Part shown: positions 1 through 9,231 of the stretch, piece after piece | Layout of the letters: the number at the start of each line of letters is the position of its first letter | Position numbering within the stretch: position 1 is the stretch's first letter | Source of the DNA: Pseudomonadota bacterium | Lineage (GTDB): Bacteria > Pseudomonadota > Alphaproteobacteria > Acetobacterales > Acetobacteraceae | Direction: 5' to 3' | Length of the DNA stretch: 60,740 bases | Assembly (NCBI GenBank): GCA_021816925.1 | Contig: JAKAWQ010000015.1 | Coordinates: 1-60,740 of the forward strand | Translations under genes and position numbers: made by a program | Notes under the pieces: model-generated | What the model was told of the DNA's origin: nothing | What the model saw: the letters and a program-made list of their open reading frames with translations, nothing else | Database searches by the model: none

Positions 1-1
1 G

Positions 2-2053
2 CTCAATCCGTATGCGACGCTCGATCCTTATCTGCAGGCACCCCTGGCGGGGCAGCGGGTCCGTTACGTCGGCGAGCCGATCGCGTTGGTGATCGCGGAC
101 TCGCGTGCCGTTGCCGAGGATGCGGCGGGGCTGATCGGGATCGAGGCAATCGAGCTGCCGGTGGTGACGGATGCGCTCGGTGTTGCGCCGGCCGCGCTCT
201 TCCCCGATTGCCCCGACAACGTCGCCTGCCGCTTCTGCGACGGGTTCGGCGATCTCGAAGCGGCGATGCGAGAGGCCGAGGAGATCGTGGAATTCCGCTT
301 CCGCACGGGGCGGCACAGCGCGGTGCCGATGGAAACGCGCGGCCTCGTTGCCGCGTTCGACGCCGGGCGCCGCCGCCTCGATGTCTGGGGCTTCACCAAG
401 GTGCCGCACTTCAACCGCGCGGTGCTCGCGCGCATGCTCGGCCTGCCGGAGCGGAGCCTGCGCGTCGTTGTGCCCGATGCCGGCGGCGGGTTCGGCGTGC
501 GCGGCGAGTTCTATCCCGAGGATTTCCTGATCCCGTTCGCGGCCATGCGGCTCAGCCGGCCGGTGAAATGGATCGAGGATCGGCTCGAACATCTCATCGC
601 CGCCAATCACTCGCGCGAGCAGCACTACACGATGCGGCTCGGGCTCACGCGCGCCGGCCGGCTGCTCGGTCTCGAGGTCGCGCTCGTCAACGACATGGGC
701 GCCTACATGCGGACGCACGGCGTGATCGTGCCCGAGCTTTCCGCGGGCATGCTGCCCGGCCCTTACCGTTGGGCCGCCTATCGCGTCGAGGTGCGCGCGG
801 TGATGACGAACAAGACGCCGACCGGCACCTACCGCGGCCCCGGCCGGTTCGAGTGCAACGCGGCGCGCGAACGGCTGCTCGACATCGCCGCCGCGCGGAT
901 CGGGATGGAGCCGGCCGAGATCCGGCGCCGCAACTTCATCCCCGCCTCCGCCATGCCGTGGCGTGTCGGCACGCGCGCGCTCGGCGAGGAGGTGATCTAC
1001 GACAGCGGCGACTATCCGGCCGCACTCGAGGACGTGCTGGCGCGTTCCGGATATGCGGGCCGGCGCGCCGGCCGCGTTACGGGGAAGCTCCGCCGCGGCC
1101 TCGGCATCGGCTGCTTCGTCGAGAAGACGGGCAAGGGGCCGTTCGAAGGCGCGCGCGTCGCACTCGATCGGAGCGGGGTGATCGAGGTGGCGACCGGCGC
1201 GCCGAGCCTCGGCCAGGGGATCGAGACGATGCTGGCGAAGGTTGCCGCCGAGCCGCTGGCGCAGCCGCCGGAGACGATGCTGATCCGCGCCGGCGAGACC
1301 GAGCTGCTGGCCTTCGGCGGCGGCAGCTTCGCAAGCCGCGCGACGGTGCTGGCCGGCAATGCCGCGTATCAAGCCGCGCAGGAACTTGCCCGCCGGCTGC
1401 TCCGCGCCGCCGCAGAGAAACTGGGCGCGGCCGAAGAGGAGATCCGTCTGGTTCCGGGCGCCGTTGCGGCGGCGGACGGGCGGCGCCTTGCGCTTTCGGA
1501 GATCGCCGCCTCGGCCGATCCGCTCGGCCCGGAACTCGCCGTCACGGTCTATTTCCGGGCGCCGCACATGGCCTATGCCTACGGTGCCGTGATCGCGGAG
1601 GTGGAGGTCGATCCGGTGCTCGGGCGCGTGCTGCCGCGCGGACTCTGGGTGAGTTATGACGTCGGCACCGTGATCAATCCCGGCACCGTGATCAATCCGG
1701 AGATCGTCGGAGCGCAGATCGAAGGTGGCGCCGCGCAGGCGATCGGCGGCGCGCTGCTCGAGGAATTCGTTTATGACAGCGCGGGGCAATTGCAAAGTGG
1801 CTCGCTTGCCGATTACCTGCTGCCGGCGGCCGACCTCGTGCCGCCGATCTTCCACCACGACCTCGGCCTCTCGCCCTCGCCGCTCAATCCGCTCGGCGTG
1901 AAGGGCGCGGGGGAGGCGGGCCTCGTCGGCGTCGGGGCGGCGCTTGCCAACGCGGTTGCCGACGCGCTCGCGCAGCCCGAAGCGGTCGATCGGCTGCCGA
2001 TGACGCCCGAGCGCGTCTGGCAGTGGGCGGAGCGGGCGCGGCCGGCGCCATGA
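2..2053 (+). CDS. Molybdopterin-binding large subunit of a xanthine dehydrogenase/CO dehydrogenase-family hydroxylase (5' end outside window)
   Basis: This is the catalytic molybdenum-cofactor subunit of a three-subunit hydroxylase that oxidises a substrate carbon with water and passes electrons to the FeS and FAD subunits. The frame is open from the first bases, and the typical segment VRYVGEPIALVIADS lies before any usable start, so the gene is truncated by the window edge. The glycine-rich GGGFGVRGEF segment, the cofactor-binding TGTYRGPGRFE segment and the C-terminal GVKGAGEAG motif with the catalytic Glu are visible. The AYxCSFR loop of true form I CO dehydrogenase is absent; the TYRGPGR version suggests an aldehyde, purine or N-heterocycle-type substrate. 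Its stop overlaps the start of the FAD subunit (ATGA), which indicates a coupled operon. The substrate cannot be told from sequence. Confidence 0.93.
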   Translation, partial: LNPYATLDPYLQAPLAGQRVRYVGEPIALVIADSRAVAEDAAGLIGIEAIELPVVTDALGVAPAALFPDCPDNVACRFCDGFGDLEAAMREAEEIVEFRFRTGRHSAVPMETRGLVAAFDAGRRRLDVWGFTKVPHFNRAVLARMLGLPERSLRVVVPDAGGGFGVRGEFYPEDFLIPFAAMRLSRPVKWIEDRLEHLIAANHSREQHYTMRLGLTRAGRLLGLEVALVNDMGAYMRTHGVIVPELSAGMLPGPYRWAAYRVEVRAVMTNKTPTGTYRGPGRFECNAARERLLDIAAARIGMEPAEIRRRNFIPASAMPWRVGTRALGEEVIYDSGDYPAALEDVLARSGYAGRRAGRVTGKLRRGLGIGCFVEKTGKGPFEGARVALDRSGVIEVATGAPSLGQGIETMLAKVAAEPLAQPPETMLIRAGETELLAFGGGSFASRATVLAGNAAYQAAQELARRLLRAAAEKLGAAEEEIRLVPGAVAAADGRRLALSEIAASADPLGPELAVTVYFRAPHMAYAYGAVIAEVEVDPVLGRVLPRGLWVSYDVGTVINPGTVINPEIVGAQIEGGAAQAIGGALLEEFVYDSAGQLQSGSLADYLLPAADLVPPIFHHDLGLSPSPLNPLGVKGAGEAGLVGVGAALANAVADALAQPEAVDRLPMTPERVWQWAERARPAP

Positions 2054-2934
2054 AGCCCGCGCCATTCGCCTATTGCGATCCGCAAACGCTCGAGGAAGCG
2101 TTGGAGCTTCTCGCCCGGCACGGCGAGGAGGCGAAAATTCTCGCCGGCGGGCAGACGCTCGGCCCACTCCTCAACATGCGCCTGGCGATGCCCGCGGTGC
2201 TGATCGACATCAACGGCATCGCCGCGCTCGAACACCGGCGCGCCGATACAAAGGGCCTCGCGATCGGCGCGCTGACGCGCCAGAGCGCGCTCGAGGACGA
2301 TGCGGACGTGGGCGCGCTGCAACCCTTGCTCGCACTCACCTTGCCGCAGATCGCGCATCGTGCAATCCGCAATCGCGGCACGGTAGGCGGTAGCCTCGCG
2401 CATGCAGATCCGGCGGCGGAATGGCCGGCGATTGCCACGCTGCTCGGTGCCGAGCTGATCGTGCAGAGCCGGGCGCGGGGGACGCGGATTATTCCGGTGC
2501 AGGAATTCTTCATCACCCACCTCACCACCGCGCTCGCCGCTGACGAGATCCTGTGCGAGGTCCGGCTGCCGCCCTCGGCGCCCGGCAGCGGCTACGCGGT
2601 GCTCGAGTTCGCGCGCCGGCACGGCGATTTCGCGCTCGCCGGCGCGATGGCGAGGCTCACGCGCGATGCGGCGGGCAGGTTGCGCGATCCGCGCCTCGTA
2701 CTGTTCGGTGTGGGCAAGCGCCCCGAGCGCGCGAGCTGTGCCGAGGCGATGCTCGCCGGCGCGCGGCCGGAGGCGGGCCTCTTCGCCGCCGCGGCGCAAA
2801 CCGCGGCGGGCGAGACGGATCCCTACGATGATCTGCACGCTTCCGCCCGCTACCGGCGGCATCTTGCGGGCGTGCTCGCCGGGCGCGCGCTCGAGCAGGC
2901 GTTCGCGCGGACCGGAGAAGACGGGCATGCCTGA
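2050..2934 (+). CDS. FAD-binding medium subunit of the molybdenum hydroxylase
   Basis: This subunit holds FAD and transfers electrons from the FeS subunit to the acceptor. The start is the ATG overlapping the large-subunit stop. The N-terminus FAYCDPQTLEEALELL, the FAD-binding loop ILAGGQTLGPLLNMRL and the second flavin motif TVGGSLAHADPAAEWPA are characteristic of the CoxM/HcrB class. The length of 294 residues is normal for the family. It is the middle gene of a large-medium-small order and overlaps the FeS subunit start by a few bases, so all three are probably made in equal amounts from one mRNA. Nothing in it looks degraded. Confidence 0.93.
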   Translation: MKPAPFAYCDPQTLEEALELLARHGEEAKILAGGQTLGPLLNMRLAMPAVLIDINGIAALEHRRADTKGLAIGALTRQSALEDDADVGALQPLLALTLPQIAHRAIRNRGTVGGSLAHADPAAEWPAIATLLGAELIVQSRARGTRIIPVQEFFITHLTTALAADEILCEVRLPPSAPGSGYAVLEFARRHGDFALAGAMARLTRDAAGRLRDPRLVLFGVGKRPERASCAEAMLAGARPEAGLFAAAAQTAAGETDPYDDLHASARYRRHLAGVLAGRALEQAFARTGEDGHA

Positions 2935-3445
2935 AACAAGTGCAAGCGGCTCACGCACGATCCGTGTTGCGGTCAACGGGACCGAATACGAACAGAGCGT
3001 CGAGCCGCGGCTTCTGCTCGTGGACTTCCTCCGGCACGATCTCGGCCTGACCGGCACGCATGTCGGCTGCGAGCATGGCGTCTGCGGCGCCTGCACCATC
3101 ACCTTCGATGATGCGCCGGTGCGTTCCTGCCTGATGTTCGCGGTGCAGGCGGACGGCCATCGCATCGGCACGATCGAGGGGATGGCCGAAGGCGAGACGC
3201 TGCATCCGCTGCAGATGGCCTTCTGGGAGTTGGGCGGATTGCAGTGCGGCTTCTGCACGCCGGGATTCCTGATCGCGGCGCGCGATCTTCTGGCGCGCAA
3301 TCCCGATCCGACGGAGCAGGCGGTGCGCGAGGGCCTGACCGGCAATCTCTGCCGCTGCACGGGCTATCAGAGCATCGTCGCCGCGGTCCTGGAGGCGGCG
3401 CGCCGGCTGCGCCAGGCCCCGCAAGGCAAAGCCGGCGAACCCTGA
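2927..3445 (+). CDS. [2Fe-2S] small subunit of the molybdenum hydroxylase
   Basis: This is the electron-transfer subunit with two [2Fe-2S] clusters. The ATG chosen gives MPETSASGSRTIRVAVNG and overlaps the end of the FAD gene. The plant-ferredoxin-type cluster motif GCEHGVCGACTI lies near residue 45, and the second cluster motifs CGFCTPGF and NLCRCTGY lie in the C-terminal half, in the order of CoxS/HcrC proteins. At 172 residues it has the usual length. No maturation gene (coxE or coxF type) is visible on this side, so any accessory genes would lie upstream of the window. Confidence 0.94.
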   Translation: MPETSASGSRTIRVAVNGTEYEQSVEPRLLLVDFLRHDLGLTGTHVGCEHGVCGACTITFDDAPVRSCLMFAVQADGHRIGTIEGMAEGETLHPLQMAFWELGGLQCGFCTPGFLIAARDLLARNPDPTEQAVREGLTGNLCRCTGYQSIVAAVLEAARRLRQAPQGKAGEP

Positions 3446-3464
3446 GCGCGCGCGGGCGCCCGCC

Positions 3465-3791
3465 TCAGGCCTCCTTGACGAAGTCGTAACGTCCGACCCC
3501 TTGCACCAGCAGATAGCGGCTGACGCCCTCCGTCGCGTTGCCAGAGCGGTGCACGGTGCCGGGCGGGACCGTCAGGGTCTGGCCGGGGCCGAGCCGCTTC
3601 GTCTGCGGTGGATCGCTGAGCTCGACATCGATCCGCCCCTCCAGGCAATAGAACCGGTCGGTGACCTCGGAATGATGATGCCAGGAGAGGCGATCACCCG
3701 GCTGCAACACATATTCCACCACGCGGACATCCGCGGTCTGCAAGACGGTCCGGGTCTTGCCGGCCGCCGCTTGCTGAGTGGTCTCGTTCAT
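3465..3791 (-). CDS. Small cupin-domain protein
   Basis: This is a 108-residue single-domain cupin, a small beta-barrel that usually binds a metal. It shows WHHHSEVTDRFYCLEGRIDVE (histidines plus Glu of cupin motif 1, here in two pieces) and VPPGTVHRSGN (the motif 2 His). The start MNETTQQ follows a strong ribosome-binding site (AGAAGGAGAAGG on the minus strand); a longer in-frame extension is not needed. It converges on the hydroxylase operon and lies downstream of the unknown gene at 3883 and the nsrR-like gene, in the same direction. The substrate or sensing role is unknown. Confidence 0.8.
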   Translation of the reverse strand: MNETTQQAAAGKTRTVLQTADVRVVEYVLQPGDRLSWHHHSEVTDRFYCLEGRIDVELSDPPQTKRLGPGQTLTVPPGTVHRSGNATEGVSRYLLVQGVGRYDFVKEA

Positions 3792-3882
3792 GGTTCCTTC
3801 TCCTTCTCGCTTCTGTCGCGCCCGCTCTTGTCGGAAAAGCCTCGGCTGGAGACGGGCCGGCCCGTTCACCTCACCCGGCCGC

Positions 3883-4494
3883 CTATGCCCGGATCCAGGT
3901 TTCCGAAAACGCCAGCATGGCAGTGCTCATGGCGCGACCCGCCATCTCACGCGGCACCGGCTGCCCGGGCAGGCGCCGGCCGTTCACCTCGATCGCGGCG
4001 TCCCGGGAGGGAACGAACAGGCTCGGCATGTGGTGCCGGCCGGTGGCGGATCTGTCCGGGGGCAGCACGAAACAGAACGGCGGACCGAGCCCGGTCCAAC
4101 TCAGCCGCACACTCAACGCGCCGGCCGCGACGGTCTCGCTATAGGCGGTCCCCGGATCGCCCGCCGTCTCTACCCGGTCGAGCCGGCGGTATTGCAGCGC
4201 GTTGAGCCCAGGCCGGCCGCGAAAAGCACCGAAATGGGAGACAAAGCCCGCGACAAGGAAGCGCGCCAGCGGCTCGTTGTCTGTGAGGCAGAGAGGGGCT
4301 TGCTCCGGCGGCGGGTGCTCCGCCTCCAGGGCGCGCAGCAACACCAGCGCATGGCCGCGGCCGTGTGGCGAAAGGACCACGCGAAAGAAGCTGGCGAGTG
4401 CCACGAACGGTCCATCCTCGCGCTCCTTCAGGGAAATGCCGGGGTTTTCGCCGGACCACTCGACCGTTCCGGGAAAGATGATCGGGTCGGCCAT
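3883..4494 (-). CDS. Conserved-looking protein of unknown function downstream of an nsrR-type gene
   Basis: I do not recognise this 203-residue protein. The start ATG at 4494 has a good Shine-Dalgarno (GGGAGG) and gives MADPIIFPGTVEWSGENP. It has no signal peptide or membrane segment and looks like a soluble mixed alpha/beta protein. The frame stays open far upstream into the regulator gene, but that part reads as out-of-frame noise. It starts only about 20 bases after the stop of the NsrR-type regulator in the same direction, so it is probably in one transcript with it and could be part of a nitric-oxide or redox response. That link is inference from position only. Confidence 0.6.
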   Translation of the reverse strand: MADPIIFPGTVEWSGENPGISLKEREDGPFVALASFFRVVLSPHGRGHALVLLRALEAEHPPPEQAPLCLTDNEPLARFLVAGFVSHFGAFRGRPGLNALQYRRLDRVETAGDPGTAYSETVAAGALSVRLSWTGLGPPFCFVLPPDRSATGRHHMPSLFVPSRDAAIEVNGRRLPGQPVPREMAGRAMSTAMLAFSETWIRA

Positions 4495-4514
4495 GTGGTC
4501 CTCCCTTTGTGTTC

Positions 4515-5024
4515 CTATCGGAGCGGAGCCGGGGCAACGCCGGATGCTTGCGGTTCGGTAGCGCCACGGCGCGGTCGCGGCAGAGGCCCGGACGGGCGGG
4601 CCCGGAACAGATCGGCTGTCGGCCCGCCGGGGCCGATCAGATCGGCGAGCGTCGAACGCCCAAGCTCTTCGAGGAAGGCCTCTCCCGCGCGCCGCAATGC
4701 CCCTTGCAACAGGCAGCAGCGGCCGAGCACGCAGGCACTCGGTTCTGCGAAGCAGGGGACAAAGTCCATGTCCGGCTCGGTGCGCCGCACCACGGGTGCG
4801 AGATTGATCGCCTCCGGCGGCTTGGCGAGGCGGATGCCGCCGTGCCGGCCGCGCAAGGTCTCGACCTCGCCCGCGAGCGCCAGGCGCTGCACCACTTTGT
4901 TCAGGTGCGCGGCAGAAATGCCGTAGGCGGTCGCAATCTCCGCCACCGTCGCGCAACGCCCGGGATGCAGGGCCAGATACATCAGAACCCGGAGCGTGTA
5001 GTCTGTGTAGGCGGTCAGGCGCAT
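4515..5024 (-). CDS. nsrR: Rrf2-family transcription regulator, NsrR-like
   Basis: This is a winged-helix repressor of the Rrf2 family. The start MRLTAYTDYTLRVLMYLAL is typical of NsrR; upstream in-frame codons do not fit the family. The DNA-binding helix region ATAYGISAAHLNKVVQRL and the wing GRHGGIRLAKPP are clear. Cysteines at about 91, 98 and 103/104 (CFAEPSAC then CVLGRCC) sit where NsrR carries its FeS-cluster cysteines, with spacing C-x6-C-x4/5-C. NsrR proteins sense nitric oxide through that cluster. At 169 residues it is slightly long, with a low-complexity C-terminus. Likely targets are the downstream gene pair, but no full inverted NsrR site is obvious. Confidence 0.8.
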   Translation of the reverse strand: MRLTAYTDYTLRVLMYLALHPGRCATVAEIATAYGISAAHLNKVVQRLALAGEVETLRGRHGGIRLAKPPEAINLAPVVRRTEPDMDFVPCFAEPSACVLGRCCLLQGALRRAGEAFLEELGRSTLADLIGPGGPTADLFRARPSGPLPRPRRGATEPQASGVAPAPLR

Positions 5025-5369
5025 CGGTCGGCCGAAGATGAGGACGGTCGCCTCGATCGGGCATCCGGGTTCCGGGTCATTGGTCGGGCAAGGCGGTAAA
5101 GCGACATCTTGAATACCAATTACCTCAGCCGCGCGGATGTTGAAAGCCCGTTGCCCGCCCTTCGGCGGGGCCGGCCGCCCGATCAACGCTGCCGCACGCC
5201 CTCGGGCACGGTTATGCTGCCGTGAGGCGACTCCGGGGTGGTCACGCCTGCCACGCCGTCGTGCGGCTGCTGGCGCGGCGCTTGCCGGGCAATTCGCCGC
5301 CGCACCCGGGTTCCGGCCGGTCCGTGGCGCGACTCTCTTGAATGCTCAAGGCCAACGGGAGACGAATGG
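5025..5369. other. Intergenic region upstream of nsrR-like gene
   Basis: About 345 bases lie between the divergent nsrR-like gene and the small ORF at 5370. An AT-richer patch around 5103-5130 probably contains the minus-strand promoter. It includes AAGATG on the minus strand, which resembles one half of an NsrR site, but I see no matching second half. I see no gene here. Confidence 0.4.
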
Positions 5370-5588
5370 ATGGTTCAGCTTGTCCTGACCTTCTGCCTGG
5401 CACTGTCGGGCAGCACCTGCAAGACGGTGCGCCCGCCGTTCGAGCAGGGCTACGCCTCGCTCATGCGCTGCATGACGGCGGCCCAGTTTATTGCCGCGGA
5501 CATGCTGCGTGACCGGCTCGACCTTCAGGGCTACCGGCTGACGCGCTGGCGCTGCGGGCCCGGCGGCCCGCCCGGTACCGCGACGTAG
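5370..5588 (+). CDS. Small protein of unknown function
   Basis: This 72-residue ORF starts at an ATG preceded by GGGAGA (start MVQLVLTFCLALSG) and encodes a hydrophobic N-terminus followed by a helical, Arg-rich tail. Two cysteines lie in the first half (FCLALSGSTCKTV) and a third in RCMTAAQF. I do not recognise a family. It sits alone between the divergent regulator gene and pyrE and could share a promoter with neither. The sensible start context and the non-random hydrophobic N-terminus support a real gene, but this is moderate evidence only. Confidence 0.5.
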   Translation: MVQLVLTFCLALSGSTCKTVRPPFEQGYASLMRCMTAAQFIAADMLRDRLDLQGYRLTRWRCGPGGPPGTAT

Positions 5589-5674
5589 CGCCCTCGATCA
5601 CTCCGCCGCCGACACCATGGACGCTGCCCCGACCCAGGCGCTACCAAAGGGAAGTAAGACGCGCGGAGGCGCCG

Positions 5675-6400
5675 ATGGCCAATCTCGGAACGAGCGAGTG
5701 GGACCGTGACGCGGCACTCGCGACCGCGCGCATCCTGCTCGAGATCAAGGCGGTGAACTTCCGCCCGGACGAGCCCTACTTCTTCACCTCCGGCTGGGCC
5801 TCACCCGTCTATATCGACTGCCGGCGCATCATCTATTTCCCGCGCGCGCGGGCCCGCATCTGCGAGCTTGCCGTCGAGAAGATCGGCCGCCATGTCGGCT
5901 TCGAAACCATCGAGGTCGTCGCCGGCGGCGAGACCGCCGGCATCCCCTTCGCCGCCTGGATCGCCGACCGCATGCTCGCCCCCATGGCCTACGTGCGCAA
6001 GCGCGCCAAGGGCTTCGGCCGCAACGCGCTGATCGAAGGTGACGTGCCCGAGGGCAAGGAAACCCTCCTCGTCGAAGACCTTACCACCGACGGCCAGTCG
6101 AAGATCCAGTTCGCCGAGGCACTGCGCGGCGCCGGTGCCATCGTCAACCACGCCTTCGTCGTCTTCTTCTACGGCGTCTTCCCCGGCAGCTTCGAAACGC
6201 TGCGCGAGATGGGCATCACGCTGCATCATCTCTGCACCTGGTGGGACGTGCTCGAGGCCTGCAAGGACCGTCCCTACTTCGCCGCCTCGGCGCTCACCGA
6301 AGTGCGCCACTTCCTGGAAGACCCGATCGCCTGGTCCGCTGCGCACGGCGGGGTCGCCAGCGCCGAGGAGGCCGCTGCCCGCAAGGCCGCCAACGCCTGA
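5675..6400 (+). CDS. pyrE: Orotate phosphoribosyltransferase
   Basis: PyrE makes orotidine 5'-phosphate from orotate and PRPP in pyrimidine synthesis in the cytosol. The protein opens with ALATARILLEIKAVNFRPDE and the substrate segment FTSGWASPVYIDCRR, both typical of alphaproteobacterial PyrE. The PRPP-binding motif is TLLVEDLTTDGQSK, the variant usual in this group. At 241 residues it is normal. The ATG follows GGAGG (cgcggaggcgccgATG). It appears to be a single-gene unit. The end converges on the binding-protein gene at 6498, with a short repeat between them. Confidence 0.95.
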   Translation: MANLGTSEWDRDAALATARILLEIKAVNFRPDEPYFFTSGWASPVYIDCRRIIYFPRARARICELAVEKIGRHVGFETIEVVAGGETAGIPFAAWIADRMLAPMAYVRKRAKGFGRNALIEGDVPEGKETLLVEDLTTDGQSKIQFAEALRGAGAIVNHAFVVFFYGVFPGSFETLREMGITLHHLCTWWDVLEACKDRPYFAASALTEVRHFLEDPIAWSAAHGGVASAEEAAARKAANA

Positions 6401-6435
6401 CCCGGCCCGCGCCCCGATCGCGCGCTCCCCACGCC

Positions 6436-6475
6436 GTCATCGCGAGAAGCGCTGCGCGCCGAAGCGATCTCGATC
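6436..6475. repeat. Extragenic palindromic-type repeat copy
   Basis: The sequence CGTCATCGCGAGAAGCG followed by CGCCGAAGCGATCTCG lies between the convergent pyrE and binding-protein genes. It has the form of the widespread bacterial extragenic repeat that begins CGTCATTGCGAG and ends AAGCGATC/AAGCAATC. GATCGCTTCG and CATCGCGAG arms can pair partly. Only one copy is seen here. Confidence 0.45.
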
Positions 6476-6497
6476 GGCCCTCCGCTCGTCCGCCCCC

Positions 6498-8099
6498 TCA
6501 GCTCCGCCGGACGTTCCAGAACACCGGAATGCCGTTCAGGATTCCGGTGATGTCCTTCCGATAGGCCGTCGGGTTGAACTGCTGCCCGAGTGGAATGTAG
6601 GGGACAACGTCGAACGCGCGGAGCTGCATCGCAACCGCGATCTTCTTTTGCGCCGCTTCGTCCGGCGCAGCGAGCCACTCGTCACGCAGCGATTCCATCT
6701 TCGCGTCAGCCGGCCAGCCCGGTGCCGCATCCTTGCCGTTGCAGCGCAGGAACGGATGGATCGCCGGATTGTACATGTCGAGCCCGCTCCAGAACGTGGA
6801 GAAGACGCTCCAGCCACCCTTGCCGATCGGCGCCATGCTGGTACGCCGTGCCACTAGCGTGCCCCAGTCCATCGAGGCATAATCGACGTTCAGACCGATC
6901 TTCTTCATCATGTCGTTGCAGACATCGGCAACCGCCTTGACGGTCGGGATATTCTGCGGCGCCAGCAGGACGACCTTCTCGCCGTGATAGCCCGCCTTCT
7001 CGAGATCCGCTTTCGCCTTGGCGAGATCGCGCGGGCCGGTCAGCGCCTGCATGCCGGCCTTGCTGGCCATCGGCGTGCCGGGACAGAAATATCCGACCCC
7101 GTCCCGCCAGAGATGCGGATCCTTGCCGACCACCGCCGTCATGTATTCGGCCTGGCTCACCGCCCCGATCACCGCGCGCCGGACCGCCGGATTGTCGAAC
7201 GGCGGATTGAGCCAGTTGAACCGCATCGTGCCGATGAAGCCGGTGGGATCGACGATGCGCACGCGGAGATCCCGATTGCTTCGCATGACGGGGAGCAGCA
7301 ACGCATCGGGAACCCACCACCAATCCACTTCCCCGGTCGCCAGCGCCGAGAGCGCGGTCGCGGGATCCGCGATGATCTTCCACTCCACGCGGTCGAAATG
7401 GGCGATCTTCGGCCCCGCCGTCCACTCCGGCGTGCCGGAGGGCCGCGGCACGTATCCGGCGAAACGCTCATACACCAGTCGCGAGCCAACGATCCGTTCG
7501 GCCGCATTGAACTTGTAGGGCCCGCTGCCGATCATTTCGGTCACCTGCTTGAACGGGTCTGTCTTGGCCAGCCGCTCGGGCATCATCGCGCACATGTTGG
7601 GCGGGCTCTTGCCGAGCGCCTGCGGCAGCAGAGGGAAGGGGTGCTTGAGTCGGAAGACGATCGTCTTGTCATCGGCCGCGCTGAGCGCGTCGGTCGCTGC
7701 CATCAAGGCCTGGCCGAACGAATCCCTGACCCCCCAGCGGCGGATGCTCGCCACGCAGTCGCGCGCCAGCACGGGTTCGTTGTCGTGGAACTTGAGCCCG
7801 GGGCGCAGGGTAAACCGCCATTCCTTCCCGTCGCTCGAGACCGTGTGGCCCTCGACCATCTGCGGCGTCACGGCGAAGCCGTGCTCCGGCCCCTGCTGGC
7901 CGTAGAGCGTGTCGAAGACAAGATAGCCGTGGTCGCGCGTCGGGTAGGTGGTCGTCCAGATCGGATCGAGCACCGACACGTCGGTCTGCGGAACGAAGCG
8001 AATCACGCGCTGGCTCGCCGCAGCGCCGATGCGGGGCACAGCCAACGGAGCGGCGAGCGCCGCCGCCGCGGTTCCGAGCAAGGTCCGTCTCTGCATCAT
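6498..8099 (-). CDS. ABC transporter substrate-binding protein, peptide/opine family 5 (copy 1)
   Basis: This is a periplasmic binding protein of the SBP_bac_5 family, which delivers peptides or similar solutes to an Opp/Dpp importer. Two adjacent ATGs (MMQRRTLLG) begin a signal peptide with an RR pair, then a hydrophobic stretch ending near AVPRIGAAA, suggesting Tat or Sec export. Mature-region signatures such as HTVSSDGKEWRFTLRPGLKFHD and RDCVASIRRW are typical. It is the last gene of the minus-strand transporter operon, about 140 bases after oppF, and is clearly a paralogue of the protein at 12104-13699. Having two binding proteins for one importer suggests two related substrates. Confidence 0.9.
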   Translation of the reverse strand: MMQRRTLLGTAAAALAAPLAVPRIGAAASQRVIRFVPQTDVSVLDPIWTTTYPTRDHGYLVFDTLYGQQGPEHGFAVTPQMVEGHTVSSDGKEWRFTLRPGLKFHDNEPVLARDCVASIRRWGVRDSFGQALMAATDALSAADDKTIVFRLKHPFPLLPQALGKSPPNMCAMMPERLAKTDPFKQVTEMIGSGPYKFNAAERIVGSRLVYERFAGYVPRPSGTPEWTAGPKIAHFDRVEWKIIADPATALSALATGEVDWWWVPDALLLPVMRSNRDLRVRIVDPTGFIGTMRFNWLNPPFDNPAVRRAVIGAVSQAEYMTAVVGKDPHLWRDGVGYFCPGTPMASKAGMQALTGPRDLAKAKADLEKAGYHGEKVVLLAPQNIPTVKAVADVCNDMMKKIGLNVDYASMDWGTLVARRTSMAPIGKGGWSVFSTFWSGLDMYNPAIHPFLRCNGKDAAPGWPADAKMESLRDEWLAAPDEAAQKKIAVAMQLRAFDVVPYIPLGQQFNPTAYRKDITGILNGIPVFWNVRRS

Positions 8100-8242
8100 G
8101 TTCGCGTTGATCACCCCCCAAAGAACGCGCGCCGTGATGGCGCGGCATGGAAGAACAGTAATCCCCGCACCCTCGGGTTGGAAAGCGCACACAGGTCTGT
8201 TCGCGACCGCTCGGTAGCGCGGCCAGCCATCGTTCGCCCCGC

Positions 8243-9231
8243 CTATTCTCCCGGCCGGACCTCGAGATGGCAGGCAACCCGCTGCGTATCACCCACCGGC
8301 CTCAGCTCCGGTTCCTCCGTCCGGCAGCGCGCGAATGCGTGTGGGCACCTCGTGTGGAAGCGGCACCCCGTCGGCAGCGCGATCGGGCTTGGCACGTCAC
8401 CCTTCAGGATCGTCCGCCGCCGACTCGCCGCCGGGTCGGGCACCGGCACTGCCGAAAGAAGCGCCTGAGTGTAAGGATGCCACGGCCGGGCGAACAGGCT
8501 TCGCCTGTCCGCCTCCTCGACGATGCGGCCGAGATACATCACCGCGACGCGATGCGTCAGGTGCTCGACGATCGCAAGGTCGTGCGTGATGAAGAGAAGC
8601 GAGAGGCCAAGCTCATCCTGCAGGTCGGCAAGCAGGTTCACGATCTGCGCCTTCACCGAGACGTCGAGCGCCGAGACCGCCTCATCGCAGATGATCACCT
8701 CGGGCGCCGTCGCGAGCGCGCGCGCGATCCCGATGCGCTGGCGCTGACCGCCGGAGAACTCGTGCGGAAAGCGTGCGGCCGCGTCCGCCGGCAGTCGCAC
8801 CTTCTCCAGAAGCCCGGCGATCCGCGCGGAGAATTCGCCGCGCGTGCGGGCGAGCGAAAAATTGGCGAGCGGCTCGGCCAAAATCTCACGCACGCGAAGG
8901 CGCGGATTGAGGCTGCTGAAGGGATCCTGGAACACCACCTGCATCCGGCGCCTGAGCGGCCTGAGCCGCCCGGCGGACAGGCTGTCGATCCTCTCGCCGT
9001 CCAGCCGCACCTCGCCCGCAGTGGGCTTGAGCAGCCCGAGGATGGTGCGGCCCACCGTCGATTTGCCGCAGCCCGACTCCCCCACGAGTGCGAGCGTCTC
9101 GCCGCGGCCGATCGTGAAGCTCACGCCGTCCACCGCGTGCACCCGCGAAACCGGCTGGCCGGGATAGCGCCGCGGCAGCGGGAAATATTTCTTGAGCCCC
9201 ACCACTTCGATCACCGGTCGCGCCTCGCCCA

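Noticed and set aside
2-3445. Aerobic CO dehydrogenase (coxMSL)
   Set aside because: The large subunit lacks the AYxCSFR active-site loop; it has TYRGPGR, so it is a related hydroxylase with another substrate.
5103-5130. NsrR-binding site upstream of the regulator
   Set aside because: Only one half-site (AAGATG) is visible, with no symmetric partner at the right distance.
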